Notes: a model not told the origin generated them from the sequence alone. Counted from the stretch's first letter, positions 34,250 to 44,194 are shown. The stretch: 64,000 bases of DNA from Shewanella sp. KX20019 (GCF_016757755.1 NZ_CP068437.1:3472001-3536000), one strand, 5' to 3'. A program made the numbers and translations.

Positions 34250-35008
34250 TTACAAACGTATACCACCATCAATCTCAAATACGCGGCCGTTAACATAATC
34301 ATTTTCAATGATAAAACGCACCGTAGAAGCTATCTCTTCCGCCTGACCTAAACGGCCGACGGGCACCATTTTTTGCAAACGCTCAAGCGCTTCCGGCTTC
34401 ATTGCCGCTGTCATTTCAGTTTCGATCACACCCGGTGCGACTGCTGCACTGCGAATATTATGACGTGCAAGCTCTTTAGCCCAACCCACACTCATCGCAG
34501 CCACGCCCGCTTTAGACGCTGAGTAGTTTGACTGGCCCATGTTACCGGCTTTAGCAAGGCTAGAGATGTTGATAATCACCCCCTCTTGTTTGGTTTCAAT
34601 CATCGCAGCTGCCGCTTCACGGCCACAGAGGAATGTGCCTGTTAAGTTGACGTTGATAACCGACTGAAACTGATCATAAGACATACGATCTGTCACTTGG
34701 CCATCTTTGGCTTTTAACATTAAGCCATCACGTAAAATACCTGCATTGTTGATCAATACATTGACTTGGCCGAAATCTTCTTTAATAAACTGAAAACCTG
34801 AAAATACATCTTCTTCATCGGTAATATCTAATGCATAACCTTGAACTTCAGTAACAGCACCAATGTTTGCACAGGCTTTTTCCAACTTTTCTTGGTCAAC
34901 ATCGATAAGTGCGAGCTTGGCACCTGCGGCCGCTAAAGTCTCCGCCATTGCGTAGCCTAGTCCACCCGCACCACCAGTAATTACTACAACCTTATCTTTT
35001 AAATCCAT
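34250..35008 (-). CDS. SDR family oxidoreductase (3-hydroxyacyl-CoA dehydrogenase/FabG-like) of the valine operon
   Basis: The 252-aa protein has the nucleotide motif TGGAGGLGYAM, the NNAG motif (INNAGILRDG) and the catalytic set ISSLAKAG...YSASKAG, so Ser, Tyr and Lys are all present. The C-terminus reads VNGRVFEIDGGIRL as in FabG-like enzymes. As the last gene of the operon, 29 bases after mmsB, it probably oxidises a 3-hydroxyacyl-CoA intermediate of branched-chain amino-acid breakdown. The same order is found in Shewanella oneidensis (SO_1677-SO_1683 from memory). Confidence 0.85.
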   Translation of the reverse strand: MDLKDKVVVITGGAGGLGYAMAETLAAAGAKLALIDVDQEKLEKACANIGAVTEVQGYALDITDEEDVFSGFQFIKEDFGQVNVLINNAGILRDGLMLKAKDGQVTDRMSYDQFQSVINVNLTGTFLCGREAAAAMIETKQEGVIINISSLAKAGNMGQSNYSASKAGVAAMSVGWAKELARHNIRSAAVAPGVIETEMTAAMKPEALERLQKMVPVGRLGQAEEIASTVRFIIENDYVNGRVFEIDGGIRL

Positions 35009-35037
35009 TGAATTACCCTTTATTTTTTATCTGTTGA

Positions 35038-35943
35038 TTACTCTGAAGATCTAGGAGCAAACTGCTCAAAAATACTCGAAAAATCGCGTTTACCGTTACC
35101 TTGACGCGCATGGTTCACATAAAGGCTGCGCGCTAAAGCACCCATTGGCGTGCTCGAATTTGATAACAAAGCCGCTTCTTGAGAAAGTCCTAAATCCTTT
35201 ACCATCAAGTCAACCATAAAGCCGCCTTGATAATCGTTTGACGACGGTACCGACTCCATAACATCAGGACAAGGATTATATTTATCTAACGTCCAATTAC
35301 CACCACTACTGACTTTCATTATGTCTGAAAGCACTTTAGGATCGAGTCCGTGGTCAATACCCATCTGCAACGACTCTGATGTTGCCACCATCAATACTGA
35401 CAACAGCATATTATTACATATCTTAGCCACTTGCCCAGCACCAGGACCACCCGCATGAAATATATTGGCCCCCATAGCCTTAAGTGCAACCTGTGCATGC
35501 CCAAATCCGCTATCACTGCCACCACAAATAAAGGTCAACGTGCCAGCAGCAGCACCTGCGGTGCCTCCTGAGACTGGCGCATCAACAAACTCTAAACCTT
35601 TGTCAGCAGCGTGCTTTGCCACAAAGCGTGCACTATCTGCATCTATGGTTGAGCAATCAATGAGTAATGTCCCTGCCGCGACCACATCGACTAATCCTTT
35701 GTTGTCGCTATCGCCAATATAGAGGCTACGAACATGTTTGCCAGCTGGCAACATGGTCACCACAATATCAGCACTGGCAGCAGCGCCACAGGCGCTCGTT
35801 GCGGTGAGTGCGCCTTGCTCGGCCAGCGCTTGCATTGCCGCGGGAACCAAATCAAAAACCTTAACAGTAAAGCCCGCTTTAATTAGATTAACGGCCATTG
35901 GGCCGCCCATGTTTCCTAAACCAATAAATGCAACAGTACTCAT
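35038..35943 (-). CDS. mmsB: 3-Hydroxyisobutyrate dehydrogenase
   Basis: The 301-aa protein begins MSTVAFIGLGNMGGPMAVNL, the family's NAD-binding signature. It contains the substrate-binding segment FVDAPVSGGTAGAAAGTLTF and the catalytic Lys region GAGQVAKICNNM. It oxidises 3-hydroxyisobutyrate to methylmalonate semialdehyde in valine breakdown, feeding MmsA encoded upstream in the same operon. Length is normal. It lies 69 bases after the hydrolase gene. Confidence 0.92.
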   Translation of the reverse strand: MSTVAFIGLGNMGGPMAVNLIKAGFTVKVFDLVPAAMQALAEQGALTATSACGAAASADIVVTMLPAGKHVRSLYIGDSDNKGLVDVVAAGTLLIDCSTIDADSARFVAKHAADKGLEFVDAPVSGGTAGAAAGTLTFICGGSDSGFGHAQVALKAMGANIFHAGGPGAGQVAKICNNMLLSVLMVATSESLQMGIDHGLDPKVLSDIMKVSSGGNWTLDKYNPCPDVMESVPSSNDYQGGFMVDLMVKDLGLSQEAALLSNSSTPMGALARSLYVNHARQGNGKRDFSSIFEQFAPRSSE

Positions 35944-36012
35944 GTTTTGCTCCTGCGCACCCTTAACAAGTGCAGTATCGTATTTGTTTAAATCAGTAGG
36001 ATGGGTGTAGCC

Positions 36013-37188
36013 TTAAAGCATATCCCTCAGAGGGTGGCTTGTTTCATCCCAAGGTGAGTTCATCAGTGATGACAGCAACTCATTCGGCACTGACGCCACG
36101 TCCTGATATAACCATTTCGGGCTTCTATCTTTGTCGATAAGTAACGCGCGCACACCTTCAGCAAAGTCAGCTTTAGCACAACAATTAACGCTTAAGCCTA
36201 ACTCAAACTTGAACACATCAGCTAAACTCATGTCTGTGCCCAGCATTGACTGTTTGTGCACCAAAGCAAGGCTAATAGGGCTGCCCGCCAACATGACTTT
36301 GCAGGCTTTAGCTAGCCAAGGTTGTGTCTCTTTTTGTTCATCACTTAATGAACTGAGGCGCGCAACGATTGTTGATAAGTCACCAGCCATTAACTCATCT
36401 ATCATCGCTTGGTGTGTTTCAAGCTGACTTGACACTAACGGTGTTGCACATTGTGTTTGCATGTCATCAAGCAGCGTATGCAGTATGTTGTGGTTAGCCG
36501 CTTTATCATCTGACCATGCCACCGTTGCCATCGCATCAAACAGTAACTCTTTGTCATCGCGATTGAGGTAATGGTTACCAATACCAACATAATGCGCATC
36601 TGCGCCATTCATGTTGTACGCGGTCATCCCTAAAAATAGCCCAGCTTTGCCCGGCATTCGGTTAAGGAAATAGCTGCCGCCGACATCCGGGTATAAACCG
36701 ATGGTCACTTCAGGCATGGCAATCCGCGAATGTTCGGTAACCACTCGGTGACTTGCCCCCGCCATTAACCCAAGCCCACCGCCCATGACAATGCCATCAC
36801 CCCACACTAATACAGGCTTGCCAAACGTATGCAGTAGGTAATCGAGCTGATACTCTTGCTTAAAAAAGTCAGTCGCTTGCGCAGTGACTTTACCCGGTGT
36901 TGCCACTGCAGCATGGTAGATTGCACGCACATCGCCACCAGCACAAAACGCTTTATCACCAGCACCATCTAACACGATAGCAGCAATATTATTATCGCTA
37001 CGCCACGTTGTTAATTGGCTAGTTAACAGCTGAACCATCTCAATATTAAGCGCGTTAAGGGCTTTTTCGATGTTAAGCGTTGCCACGCCAATCTGTTTAC
37101 CCGATGCGGTGCCTAATGTTTGGAACACCACACTATTGGTTACAGTATCAGTGACCGTATTTGTAGTGGTACTTAATGATGTAGTCAT
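36013..37188 (-). CDS. 3-Hydroxyisobutyryl-CoA hydrolase (crotonase superfamily)
   Basis: The 391-aa crotonase-fold protein shows FCAGGDVRAIY, which supplies the oxyanion hole, GIVMGGGLGLMAGASHRV, and MPEVTIGLYPDVGGSYFL, typical of 3-hydroxyisobutyryl-CoA hydrolases. These are longer than true hydratases (about 260 aa) and have the extra C-terminal part seen here. It releases free 3-hydroxyisobutyrate, the substrate of MmsB. The start ATG overlaps the stop of the upstream hydratase gene by one base pattern (TAATG), so translation is coupled. Confidence 0.88.
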   Translation of the reverse strand: MTTSLSTTTNTVTDTVTNSVVFQTLGTASGKQIGVATLNIEKALNALNIEMVQLLTSQLTTWRSDNNIAAIVLDGAGDKAFCAGGDVRAIYHAAVATPGKVTAQATDFFKQEYQLDYLLHTFGKPVLVWGDGIVMGGGLGLMAGASHRVVTEHSRIAMPEVTIGLYPDVGGSYFLNRMPGKAGLFLGMTAYNMNGADAHYVGIGNHYLNRDDKELLFDAMATVAWSDDKAANHNILHTLLDDMQTQCATPLVSSQLETHQAMIDELMAGDLSTIVARLSSLSDEQKETQPWLAKACKVMLAGSPISLALVHKQSMLGTDMSLADVFKFELGLSVNCCAKADFAEGVRALLIDKDRSPKWLYQDVASVPNELLSSLMNSPWDETSHPLRDML

Positions 37189-37961
37189 TAGCCGTTTTTC
37201 CAGACTGCTTTACGCTTATTTAAAAAGGCGCTCACACCCTCAGCTTGATCTTCAGTATCAAACAAGTCTGCAAACTCCTGACGCTCTAATGGTAATGCTT
37301 GAGCCCGAGGCATGCTGCGACCCGCTTGAACTAAACGCTTACACGCGGCAACACTGCTCGGGCTTTGATTAGCCACTCGTTCTGCCAATGCCATCGCAGC
37401 ATTAAAGCTATCACCCGTAGCAACAACCTCCTCGACCAGACCTATCGCTTCCGCTTTAGCAGATTTAATACGCTCACCGCACAATATCATCCGCTTAGTC
37501 CAGCCTTCGCCCACGAGTGCGGTTAAGTTTTGTGTACCACCGGCACAAGGCAGTAGTCCGACAGTCGCTTCCGGTAATGCCAACTGTGCTTGCTCTTCAC
37601 AAATTCGAAGATCACATGCTAGCGCCACTTCAAGACCGCCACCCATTGCATAGCCGTTAATAGCGGCTATCGATACACCACGAAAGGCACTTAATGCTTC
37701 AAACGCTTCACCAAAATAACGCGCCATATCTGCAGCGTTATTTTTATCACCATCGGCAAACAGCTTTAAATCTGCACCAGCGGAAAAGAACTTGTCTCCT
37801 TCGCCTGTAATAACTAAGGCGTAAACCTCTTTGTTATCGTTTAATTTAAGTACCTTGGCTTTGAGCTCCTGCAAGCTTGCTGCGGTCCATGTATTCGCCG
37901 GCGGGTTGTTCATGCTGATAACCGCGGTATGGCCGACGATCTTCTCTAATAATAGTGACAT
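37188..37961 (-). CDS. Enoyl-CoA hydratase of the valine operon
   Basis: The 257-aa protein begins MSLLLEKIVGHTAVISMNNP. The oxyanion-hole segments are FFSAGADLKLF and AINGYAMGGGLEVALACDLR, and PEATVGLLPCAGGTQ contains the catalytic Glu region. It hydrates methacrylyl-CoA or a related enoyl-CoA. ATG 37961 has AAGGAG six bases upstream; a frame ten codons longer overlaps the leader and was not used. It lies 80 bases after the acyl-CoA dehydrogenase gene and overlaps the hydrolase gene. Confidence 0.9.
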   Translation of the reverse strand: MSLLLEKIVGHTAVISMNNPPANTWTAASLQELKAKVLKLNDNKEVYALVITGEGDKFFSAGADLKLFADGDKNNAADMARYFGEAFEALSAFRGVSIAAINGYAMGGGLEVALACDLRICEEQAQLALPEATVGLLPCAGGTQNLTALVGEGWTKRMILCGERIKSAKAEAIGLVEEVVATGDSFNAAMALAERVANQSPSSVAACKRLVQAGRSMPRAQALPLERQEFADLFDTEDQAEGVSAFLNKRKAVWKNG

Positions 37962-38040
37962 GGAAACTCCTTTTAAATTATCTTGAATCAATGATTAAAC
38001 GGCTTTGTGATTGTATTAACTCAATAGTTTTAGTAATTGC

Positions 38041-39198
38041 TTATAAAATCGCGCCGGCGTTTTCATCTAATAAACGACGAGAGATAATCAAACGCATAAT
38101 TTCGTTTGTTCCCTCTAAGATCTGGTGCACACGCACATCACGTACATGGCGCTCTAATGGATATTCTCGAATATAACCATAACCACCGTGGATCTGCAGC
38201 GCTGCATCACACACTTGGAAGCCAATATCGGTAGCAAAACGTTTTGCCATAGCGCAATACGCCGTCGCTTCAGGATCTTTTTCATCCAATTTAAAGGCGG
38301 CTAAACGCACTAATTGCCTGGCAGCCACGAGCTCTGTAGCCATATCGGCTAACTTAAACTGCAGCGCTTGAAACGCGGCCAAAGGCTTACCAAACTGCTT
38401 ACGCTCGTTCATGTATTGTGTTGCACGTTCAAGTGCTGCTTGTGCAGTACCGATTGAACAAGTCGCAATATTAATTCGACCGCCATCGAGCCCCTTCATG
38501 GCGAAAATAAAGCCTTGCCCCTCTTCGCCGAGCAGATTGCTTACGGGGACGCGGACGTTGTCGAAGGTGATTTGGCGAGTTGGCTGCGCGTTCCAGCCCA
38601 TTTTATCTTCCGCTTTACCGTAGATAACGCCTGCTGCATCGGCAGGAATAGCAATCGCAGAGATCCCTTTTGGACCCGCTTCGCCTGTACGACACATCAC
38701 CACTAACAACTCTGTCGCACCTGCGCCAGAGATAAACACTTTTGAACCAGAAATTAGGTAGTCATCGCCATCGCGTACCGCTTTTGTTTGCAGTGATGCA
38801 GCATCGCTACCCGCGCCAGGCTCGGTTAAACAGTATGACGCCAAATTTTGTCCTGTAGTCAATGATTCAGACCACTCGCTACGCAAGGCTTCAGAGCCAA
38901 AACTGGTGACCATCCACGTCGCCATATTGTGGATAGTTAGCATGGCCGTAGTCGCAGTACATCCCATCGACAGTTGCTCAAAAATAATAGAAGAGTCTAA
39001 ACGAGATAATCCCATGCCACCTTCAGATTCAGGTGAATATAAAGAGCAAAAACCGAGTTCACCTGCTTTTTGGATTACCTCTTTTGGAAAGTGGTGTTCT
39101 TCATCCCATTTGCTAGCGAAAGGGGCAAGTTCCTCTCTTGAAAACTGGCTAGCTAACTCTGCGAATTGGCGTTGGTCGTCATTCAGATTAAAATCCAT
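38041..39198 (-). CDS. Acyl-CoA dehydrogenase (isobutyryl-CoA-type)
   Basis: The 385-aa flavoprotein starts MDFNLNDDQRQFAELASQFS. It shows YCLTEPGAGSDAASL, which contacts FAD, and ERKQFGKPLAAFQALQFKLA and GYGYIREYPLERHVRDVRV near the end, with EGTNEIMRL. These features define acyl-CoA dehydrogenases; the catalytic Glu is expected in the late GTNEI region for this subgroup. In this operon it most likely oxidises isobutyryl-CoA from valine, possibly also 2-methylbutyryl-CoA. Confidence 0.9.
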   Translation of the reverse strand: MDFNLNDDQRQFAELASQFSREELAPFASKWDEEHHFPKEVIQKAGELGFCSLYSPESEGGMGLSRLDSSIIFEQLSMGCTATTAMLTIHNMATWMVTSFGSEALRSEWSESLTTGQNLASYCLTEPGAGSDAASLQTKAVRDGDDYLISGSKVFISGAGATELLVVMCRTGEAGPKGISAIAIPADAAGVIYGKAEDKMGWNAQPTRQITFDNVRVPVSNLLGEEGQGFIFAMKGLDGGRINIATCSIGTAQAALERATQYMNERKQFGKPLAAFQALQFKLADMATELVAARQLVRLAAFKLDEKDPEATAYCAMAKRFATDIGFQVCDAALQIHGGYGYIREYPLERHVRDVRVHQILEGTNEIMRLIISRRLLDENAGAIL

Positions 39199-39419
39199 CT
39201 GTTTACTCCTTTTTTACTGTATACGGTACTGTAATTTGCCTTATTCAAGGCTTAGGGTCTTTAGCTAATGATTGCTTTTAACGACTATCAATCGTTAATG
39301 GCTAACCTTGCTGACCTCTATTCATTATTAAGTTTTTTTGTTTGATTTAAGCTCGCCTAATAAGCGGCTAAGCCAAACGAACATTGCCACCTAAAATAGG
39401 TGGCAATTAGCTGATATTA

Positions 39420-40919
39420 TTACTTAAGGTCGATAGTCATGTTGGGAGCTGACGCCACCGCGATGTCAGACTCAAACCAACGAGCTGTAATAGTTTTGGT
39501 TTCAGTATAGAAACGCACAGCTTGCTTACCGTATGCATGTTGATCGCCGTAGAAACTGCCCTTCCACCCCGTAAATGAGAAGAAAGGTAACGGTACCGGA
39601 ATTGGCACGTTAATACCGACTTGACCCACTTCAATTTCATGCTGATATTTACGCGCGGCTGCACCACTGGCGGTAAAGATAGCGGTGCCGTTGCCGTAAG
39701 GGCTATCGTTAACAATCTCAATAGCTTCTTCCAATGACTCGGCGTTCATACAGCACAGTACAGGGCCAAAGATCTCCTCTTTATAGACACTCATGTCGGT
39801 GGTGACCTTGTCAAACATGGTAGGTCCAACCCAGTTACCTGACTCGTAGCCCTCAACAGTAAAGTCGGTGCCATCAAGTAAGCAATCAGCGCCCTCTTCG
39901 ATACCTTGTGCAATAAGGCTTACGACTCGTTGCTTAGCCGCAGGGCTAATAACTGGCCCGTAGGCGGCGTCTTTATCATCCCAAAGACCAGGTTTAACTT
40001 TTGAAATTGCCTCTTTAAGCTCTGGGATCCACTCTTTCGCGGCGCCAACAAAAACGGCAACCGACAATGCCATACAGCGCTGACCAGCAGCGCCAACGGA
40101 GGCACCGACTAGGTTATTGATAACCTGTTGCTTATTGGCATCAGGCATAATAACGCAGTGGTTTTTAGCCCCGGCAAATGCTTGCACACGCTTCAGGTTA
40201 TCGGTCCCCGTCTTGTAGATGTATTGCCCGACATTGACTGAGCCTACAAAAGAGATTGCTTTAATGTCTGGATGGCGTAATACAATATCAACAGCTGTCT
40301 TGTCACCATGAACTAACTGGATAACGCCTTTTGGCGCGCCAGCCTCTACAAACAGCTCAATAAGGCGCTGTGGCGTCATTGGGTCTTGCTCTGATGGCTT
40401 AAGGACAAAGGTGTTACCGCAAGCAACAGCCAGTGGGAACATCCATAGTGGGATCATCGCGGGAAAGTTAAACGGTGTAATACCCGCACATACGCCTAGA
40501 GGTTGGGTGTAGCTATAGGTGTCGATTGAACGTGCCACGTTCTCTACCGTTTCACCCATCATCATCGAAGCAATATTGCATGCGTGCTCAGCCACTTCGA
40601 TACCACGCCAAACATCACCTTTGGCATCATCAAACGTCTTACCCGTCTCTTGTGCCAAGATAGTCGCTATCTCATCATGATGCTCTTTTAGCAGATGCTG
40701 ATATCTAAGCATCACGCGTGCACGCTCAGAAACAGGTACCTCTTTCCATGTCTTGAAAGCGGTTTTCGCGCTGGCTATAGCGGTTTCAACTTCGCTCGGC
40801 AGCGCAGCATTCACAACTGCAATCGTTTCATTGTTAGCAGGGTTGGTAACAGCAATCTGGTGATCGCCAGTACCTAAAGTCCATTCGCCATCGATGTAGT
40901 GCTTAACTTGAATAGTCAT
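39420..40919 (-). CDS. mmsA: Methylmalonate-semialdehyde dehydrogenase (CoA-acylating)
   Basis: The 499-aa aldehyde dehydrogenase contains FNFPAMIPLWMFPLA, FVGSVNVGQYIY, the glutamate-lacking AFAGAKNHCVIMPDA segment, and catalytic Cys in GAAGQRCMALS. The absence of the usual general-base Glu is characteristic of CoA-dependent MmsA. It converts methylmalonate semialdehyde to propionyl-CoA, the last valine-specific step. It lies between the thiolase and acyl-CoA dehydrogenase genes with gaps of about 200 bases on both sides. Confidence 0.93.
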   Translation of the reverse strand: MTIQVKHYIDGEWTLGTGDHQIAVTNPANNETIAVVNAALPSEVETAIASAKTAFKTWKEVPVSERARVMLRYQHLLKEHHDEIATILAQETGKTFDDAKGDVWRGIEVAEHACNIASMMMGETVENVARSIDTYSYTQPLGVCAGITPFNFPAMIPLWMFPLAVACGNTFVLKPSEQDPMTPQRLIELFVEAGAPKGVIQLVHGDKTAVDIVLRHPDIKAISFVGSVNVGQYIYKTGTDNLKRVQAFAGAKNHCVIMPDANKQQVINNLVGASVGAAGQRCMALSVAVFVGAAKEWIPELKEAISKVKPGLWDDKDAAYGPVISPAAKQRVVSLIAQGIEEGADCLLDGTDFTVEGYESGNWVGPTMFDKVTTDMSVYKEEIFGPVLCCMNAESLEEAIEIVNDSPYGNGTAIFTASGAAARKYQHEIEVGQVGINVPIPVPLPFFSFTGWKGSFYGDQHAYGKQAVRFYTETKTITARWFESDIAVASAPNMTIDLK

Positions 40920-41125
40920 ATCGCTTCCTATTTATCATCGCCTATTTTTGATAGTGATGAGCAAAATGATGATTTAAGGGCGGCCATTATTATTTTATTT
41001 TGCGAAGCATCACTGTTGGGCAGTGATGCTTGCCGCTGGCTTACCCTTAAATCGAGTCTTGTTGAATACGGTTTATCTATTGCTACAAATCGCCAAAGTT
41101 GACGATTAACAGTTCAAAATACGGT

Positions 41126-42316
41126 TTATAGTTCAATTGCCATTGCTGTTGCTTCGCCGCCACCAATACATAGCGATGCAACACCTTTATTTAGCCCACG
41201 CGCTTTAAGTGCATGGATTAAGGTGACCAGCAAACGAGCACCTGAGCAGCCAATTGGGTGACCCAAAGCACATGCACCGCCGTTGACGTTGACCTTTTCA
41301 ATATCAAGTCCAAGCTCTGAAACAGCCAACATTGTAACCATGGCAAAGGCTTCGTTTATCTCAAACAAATCAACTTCTTCTTTAGTCCAGTTCACTTTAT
41401 CTAACAGCTTATTCATCGCCCCAACCGGCGCGGTAGTGAACATTGAAGGCTCTTGTGCATGCGTAGCGTGGCCTTTAATGGTTGCCATCACGTTAAGCCC
41501 AAGAACAGTTGCTTGTGCGCGGGTCATTAGCATCAATGCTGCTGCACCGTCTGAAATTGAGCTTGAGTTTGCGGCGGTAATCGTGCCGTCTTTCGCAAAT
41601 GCAGGGCGTAGTGTTGGGATTTTGTCTGGGCGAGCATTACCCGGTTGCTCATCGGTGTTAACCACGATATCGCCGCGGCGATTAACCACAGTGACGGGAG
41701 TGATTTCCGCTTCGAAAGCGCCTGTATTAATAGCGGCGTTGGCTTTTTCTAATGAACTCAGTGCAAAATCATCCATCTGCTCGCGAGTCAATTTAAAATC
41801 ATCGGCGGTGTTTTGAGCAAACGTGCCCATAGCGCCACCGGTGTAGGCGTCTTCTAAACCATCAAGGAACATGTGATCTAACACCTTGCCATGACCCATG
41901 CGCATGCCACCACGCGCTTTATCGAGAAGATATGGCGCTTGGCTCATATTTTCCATACCGCCAGCGACAACCACATTTGCACTGCCTGCTTTAATTAAAT
42001 CGTGCGCCAGCATGACGGTTTTCATACCTGAACCACAGACCTTATTCACTGTCGTAGCACCGACTGATAATGGCAAGTCAGCACCAAGAGTAGCTTGACG
42101 CGCTGGCGCTTGGCCCAGGCCTGCAGGCAATACGCAGCCCATAAGCACTTCATCTATCTGTTCGCCTTTCAAGCCACTGTGCTGCATTAACCCTTTAATC
42201 GCAGTCGCAGCAAGTTTTGGCGAAGCGACGCTTGAAAGTGCCCCCTGAAATCCACCCATAGGGGTGCGTTTAGCGGCAACAATAACGATATCTTGGTTTG
42301 ACAGATCTGAACTCAT
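41126..42316 (-). CDS. Acetyl-CoA C-acetyltransferase (thiolase)
   Basis: The 396-aa thiolase shows the acyl-enzyme Cys in VNKVCGSGMKTVM, NEAFAMVTML, the second His region VNGGACALGHPIGCSGARLLVTL and the final CIGGGEATAMAIEL. It cleaves acetoacetyl-CoA or 2-methylacetoacetyl-CoA, the latter from isoleucine, so the operon may serve more than valine. GGAG lies six bases before the ATG. It is the first gene of the operon and follows a palindromic operator at 42497-42512. Confidence 0.92.
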   Translation of the reverse strand: MSSDLSNQDIVIVAAKRTPMGGFQGALSSVASPKLAATAIKGLMQHSGLKGEQIDEVLMGCVLPAGLGQAPARQATLGADLPLSVGATTVNKVCGSGMKTVMLAHDLIKAGSANVVVAGGMENMSQAPYLLDKARGGMRMGHGKVLDHMFLDGLEDAYTGGAMGTFAQNTADDFKLTREQMDDFALSSLEKANAAINTGAFEAEITPVTVVNRRGDIVVNTDEQPGNARPDKIPTLRPAFAKDGTITAANSSSISDGAAALMLMTRAQATVLGLNVMATIKGHATHAQEPSMFTTAPVGAMNKLLDKVNWTKEEVDLFEINEAFAMVTMLAVSELGLDIEKVNVNGGACALGHPIGCSGARLLVTLIHALKARGLNKGVASLCIGGGEATAMAIEL

Positions 42317-42496
42317 ATATACTCCGGTATGACTTTAGGGCTTATTTTTATGCTCGACTCGCGATTTACGTTAAGTTCATAAGATAGGTTTATTCAAATG
42401 ATTACAGATACCTACGTATAAAATAGAAATACAACATTTCCATAAAACCGCTAACGATTAAAATGTGATCTCGCTCAACATTTCCACACTGTGACG

Positions 42497-42512
42497 TTTA
42501 CGCGAACGTAAA
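42497..42512. promoter_or_regulatory. Palindromic operator, LiuR-type candidate
   Basis: TTTACGCGAACGTAAA is an imperfect palindrome with arms TTTACG / CGTAAA, about 180 bases upstream of the thiolase start. MerR-family LiuR regulators of branched-chain amino-acid catabolism in gammaproteobacteria bind similar TTTACG...CGTAAA sites (from memory of published motifs). A second half site TTTACG is at 42366. The identity of the regulator is inferred. Confidence 0.6.
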
Positions 42513-42695
42513 GCAAGCCCTGATTGGTCAAACCCATACCAAAGTATACTGTTGTGATGTCACTTAGGATTTACACAAAAGGTGTACAGCAGAAAGTACG
42601 GCAGAAATAATGACACTAACAAAAATTTTTTAGGCAAGAAAAATGGGTCTATAGAAGGAGGTATTACTTGCTGTTCTTATAAACCTGAGACAATA

Positions 42696-42726
42696 AAAAA
42701 CCGGTACCCAAATAGATACCGGTTTA
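42696..42726 (-). terminator. Intrinsic terminator of metA
   Basis: The stem AACCGGTA / TACCGGTT with an A6 run on the plus-strand left giving a U-tract for minus-strand transcripts. It lies about 25 bases after the metA stop. The rest of the 42317-42751 gap holds the thiolase-operon promoter region. Confidence 0.9.
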
Positions 42727-42751
42727 GCTATAACTATGATTGCGAGAAATG

Positions 42752-43699
42752 TTACAACACTTCAGTTTCCCAAGGGGTTCTTCCGTTCAAATCATCCAAG
42801 TTGTAAGGCGTTAACTGATAAACATAGTAGTTGAGCCAGTTGCTAACGAGCAAACTGCCGTGACTGTGCCAGCGAGCAATAGGCTGTTGAGTGGGATCAT
42901 CATTGCTAAAGTAGTTCTGTGGTACCTCAGGCGCACCACCTTGCGATAAATCTCTATTGTACTCATCTTTTAATGTCGACTTTTGATACTCAGGGTGACC
43001 CATAACAAACAAATTACGGCTATTTTTACTGAGTACCATATAGGCACCCGCCTGCTCTGACTCCGCTAATACCTGTAGCTCAGGATGTTCACGTAATTTT
43101 TCTACATTCATTTCAGCAAAACGAGAATGTGGCGCATAAAATTCGTCATCAAAGCCACGAAGCAACGGAAAATGTTCACAAGTTCGTGTGTGGACAAATA
43201 CCCCTGAACGTTTCGCCTTCAGCAGTGTACGATTAAGTCCATACAGGTGGTAGAGCGCTGCATGAGCGGCCCAACATAAAAACAGTACCGATGTGACATG
43301 TTGCTGTGACCAATCAATAATCTCTCTGATATGATCCCAATAAGAGACATCTTCAAATTCAACCTGACCTAGCGGCGCCCCTGTAATGATAAGACCATCA
43401 TAGTTTTTACCGCGCACCTGCTCAAAATCACGATAGAAATTATTCATATGATCGATTGAAGTGTGCTTAGACTCTTTATCGTGAATGCGCAGTAAATCCA
43501 CATCGACCTGCAAGGGTGTGTTACCTAATAGACGGAGTAACTGGGTTTCAGTTTCAATCTTGTTTGGCATCAGATTGAGGATCAGTACTTTCATGGGACG
43601 AATGTCCTGATTCGCAGCACGCGTTTCAGACATTACAAATATGTTTTCAGACTCCAAGGTTTCTGCCGCGGGCAGATTGTCAGGGATTTTAACCGGCAT
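42752..43699 (-). CDS. metA: Homoserine O-succinyltransferase MetA
   Basis: The 315-aa protein starts MPVKIPDNLPAAETLESENI. It has the nucleophilic Cys in FLCWAAHAALYHLY and the His-Glu pair in FVMGHPEYQKSTL, with RTCEHFPLL for substrate binding. It transfers an acyl group to homoserine at the start of methionine synthesis; in enterobacterial relatives the donor is succinyl-CoA. The lipoprotein gene 69 bases upstream and three MetJ boxes before it suggest that both are one methionine-repressed unit. Confidence 0.93.
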   Translation of the reverse strand: MPVKIPDNLPAAETLESENIFVMSETRAANQDIRPMKVLILNLMPNKIETETQLLRLLGNTPLQVDVDLLRIHDKESKHTSIDHMNNFYRDFEQVRGKNYDGLIITGAPLGQVEFEDVSYWDHIREIIDWSQQHVTSVLFLCWAAHAALYHLYGLNRTLLKAKRSGVFVHTRTCEHFPLLRGFDDEFYAPHSRFAEMNVEKLREHPELQVLAESEQAGAYMVLSKNSRNLFVMGHPEYQKSTLKDEYNRDLSQGGAPEVPQNYFSNDDPTQQPIARWHSHGSLLVSNWLNYYVYQLTPYNLDDLNGRTPWETEVL

Positions 43700-43768
43700 A
43701 CAGCGCCTCTTATTTAATTAGAGTAATAACAGAAAGAGGCGCCAGTAACCCTTGCATCGCAAGTCGGT

Positions 43769-44170
43769 TTAGCGCGCTACCTTCTGTAATAAAACCGACA
43801 TAGGCTCACTAGAGGCTAAATCGATTCTATAAGCTTGTTCGTTGATAAACATAAGTTTGTCGTTAAGGCTAATATGCGCCCCGACAGTATAAGTGTGCCC
43901 TTCTTCAAACTGATCTCGGTTGATCAGGAACTGAAAAGATGTCGGCGTACTAACATCACTGCGTTCAAATTCAGCGATGACTACCGCAGGTGCATCCATC
44001 AATGAAACGTCCTGCACTTTAATGGTAATAACAGCTTCAGCTGGTAATGTTATACGCTCCTTGTACCAAACCTCTCCTTGGATCTCGACTATCGCATTTG
44101 AGGTCGCACAGCCCGATAATAAACCTGCGGCGACAATAAAAGAGATTAAAGGCTTAAAGCAATTTTTCAT
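43769..44170 (-). CDS. YbaY-type lipoprotein upstream of metA
   Basis: The 133-aa protein has a lipoprotein signal with lipobox LLSGC (Cys near residue 21). The mature part has a single beta-rich domain (VEIQGEVWYKERITLPAEAV, VTIKVQDVSLMDAPA, FQFLINRDQFEEGHTYTVGA, YRIDLAS) as in YbaY-family lipoproteins. AGGAG lies seven bases before ATG 44170. Function is unknown. It is likely co-transcribed with metA. A second protein of this family is at 46828-47232. Confidence 0.75.
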   Translation of the reverse strand: MKNCFKPLISFIVAAGLLSGCATSNAIVEIQGEVWYKERITLPAEAVITIKVQDVSLMDAPAVVIAEFERSDVSTPTSFQFLINRDQFEEGHTYTVGAHISLNDKLMFINEQAYRIDLASSEPMSVLLQKVAR

Positions 44171-44194
44171 GTTAACGCTCCTAATAATACATTA

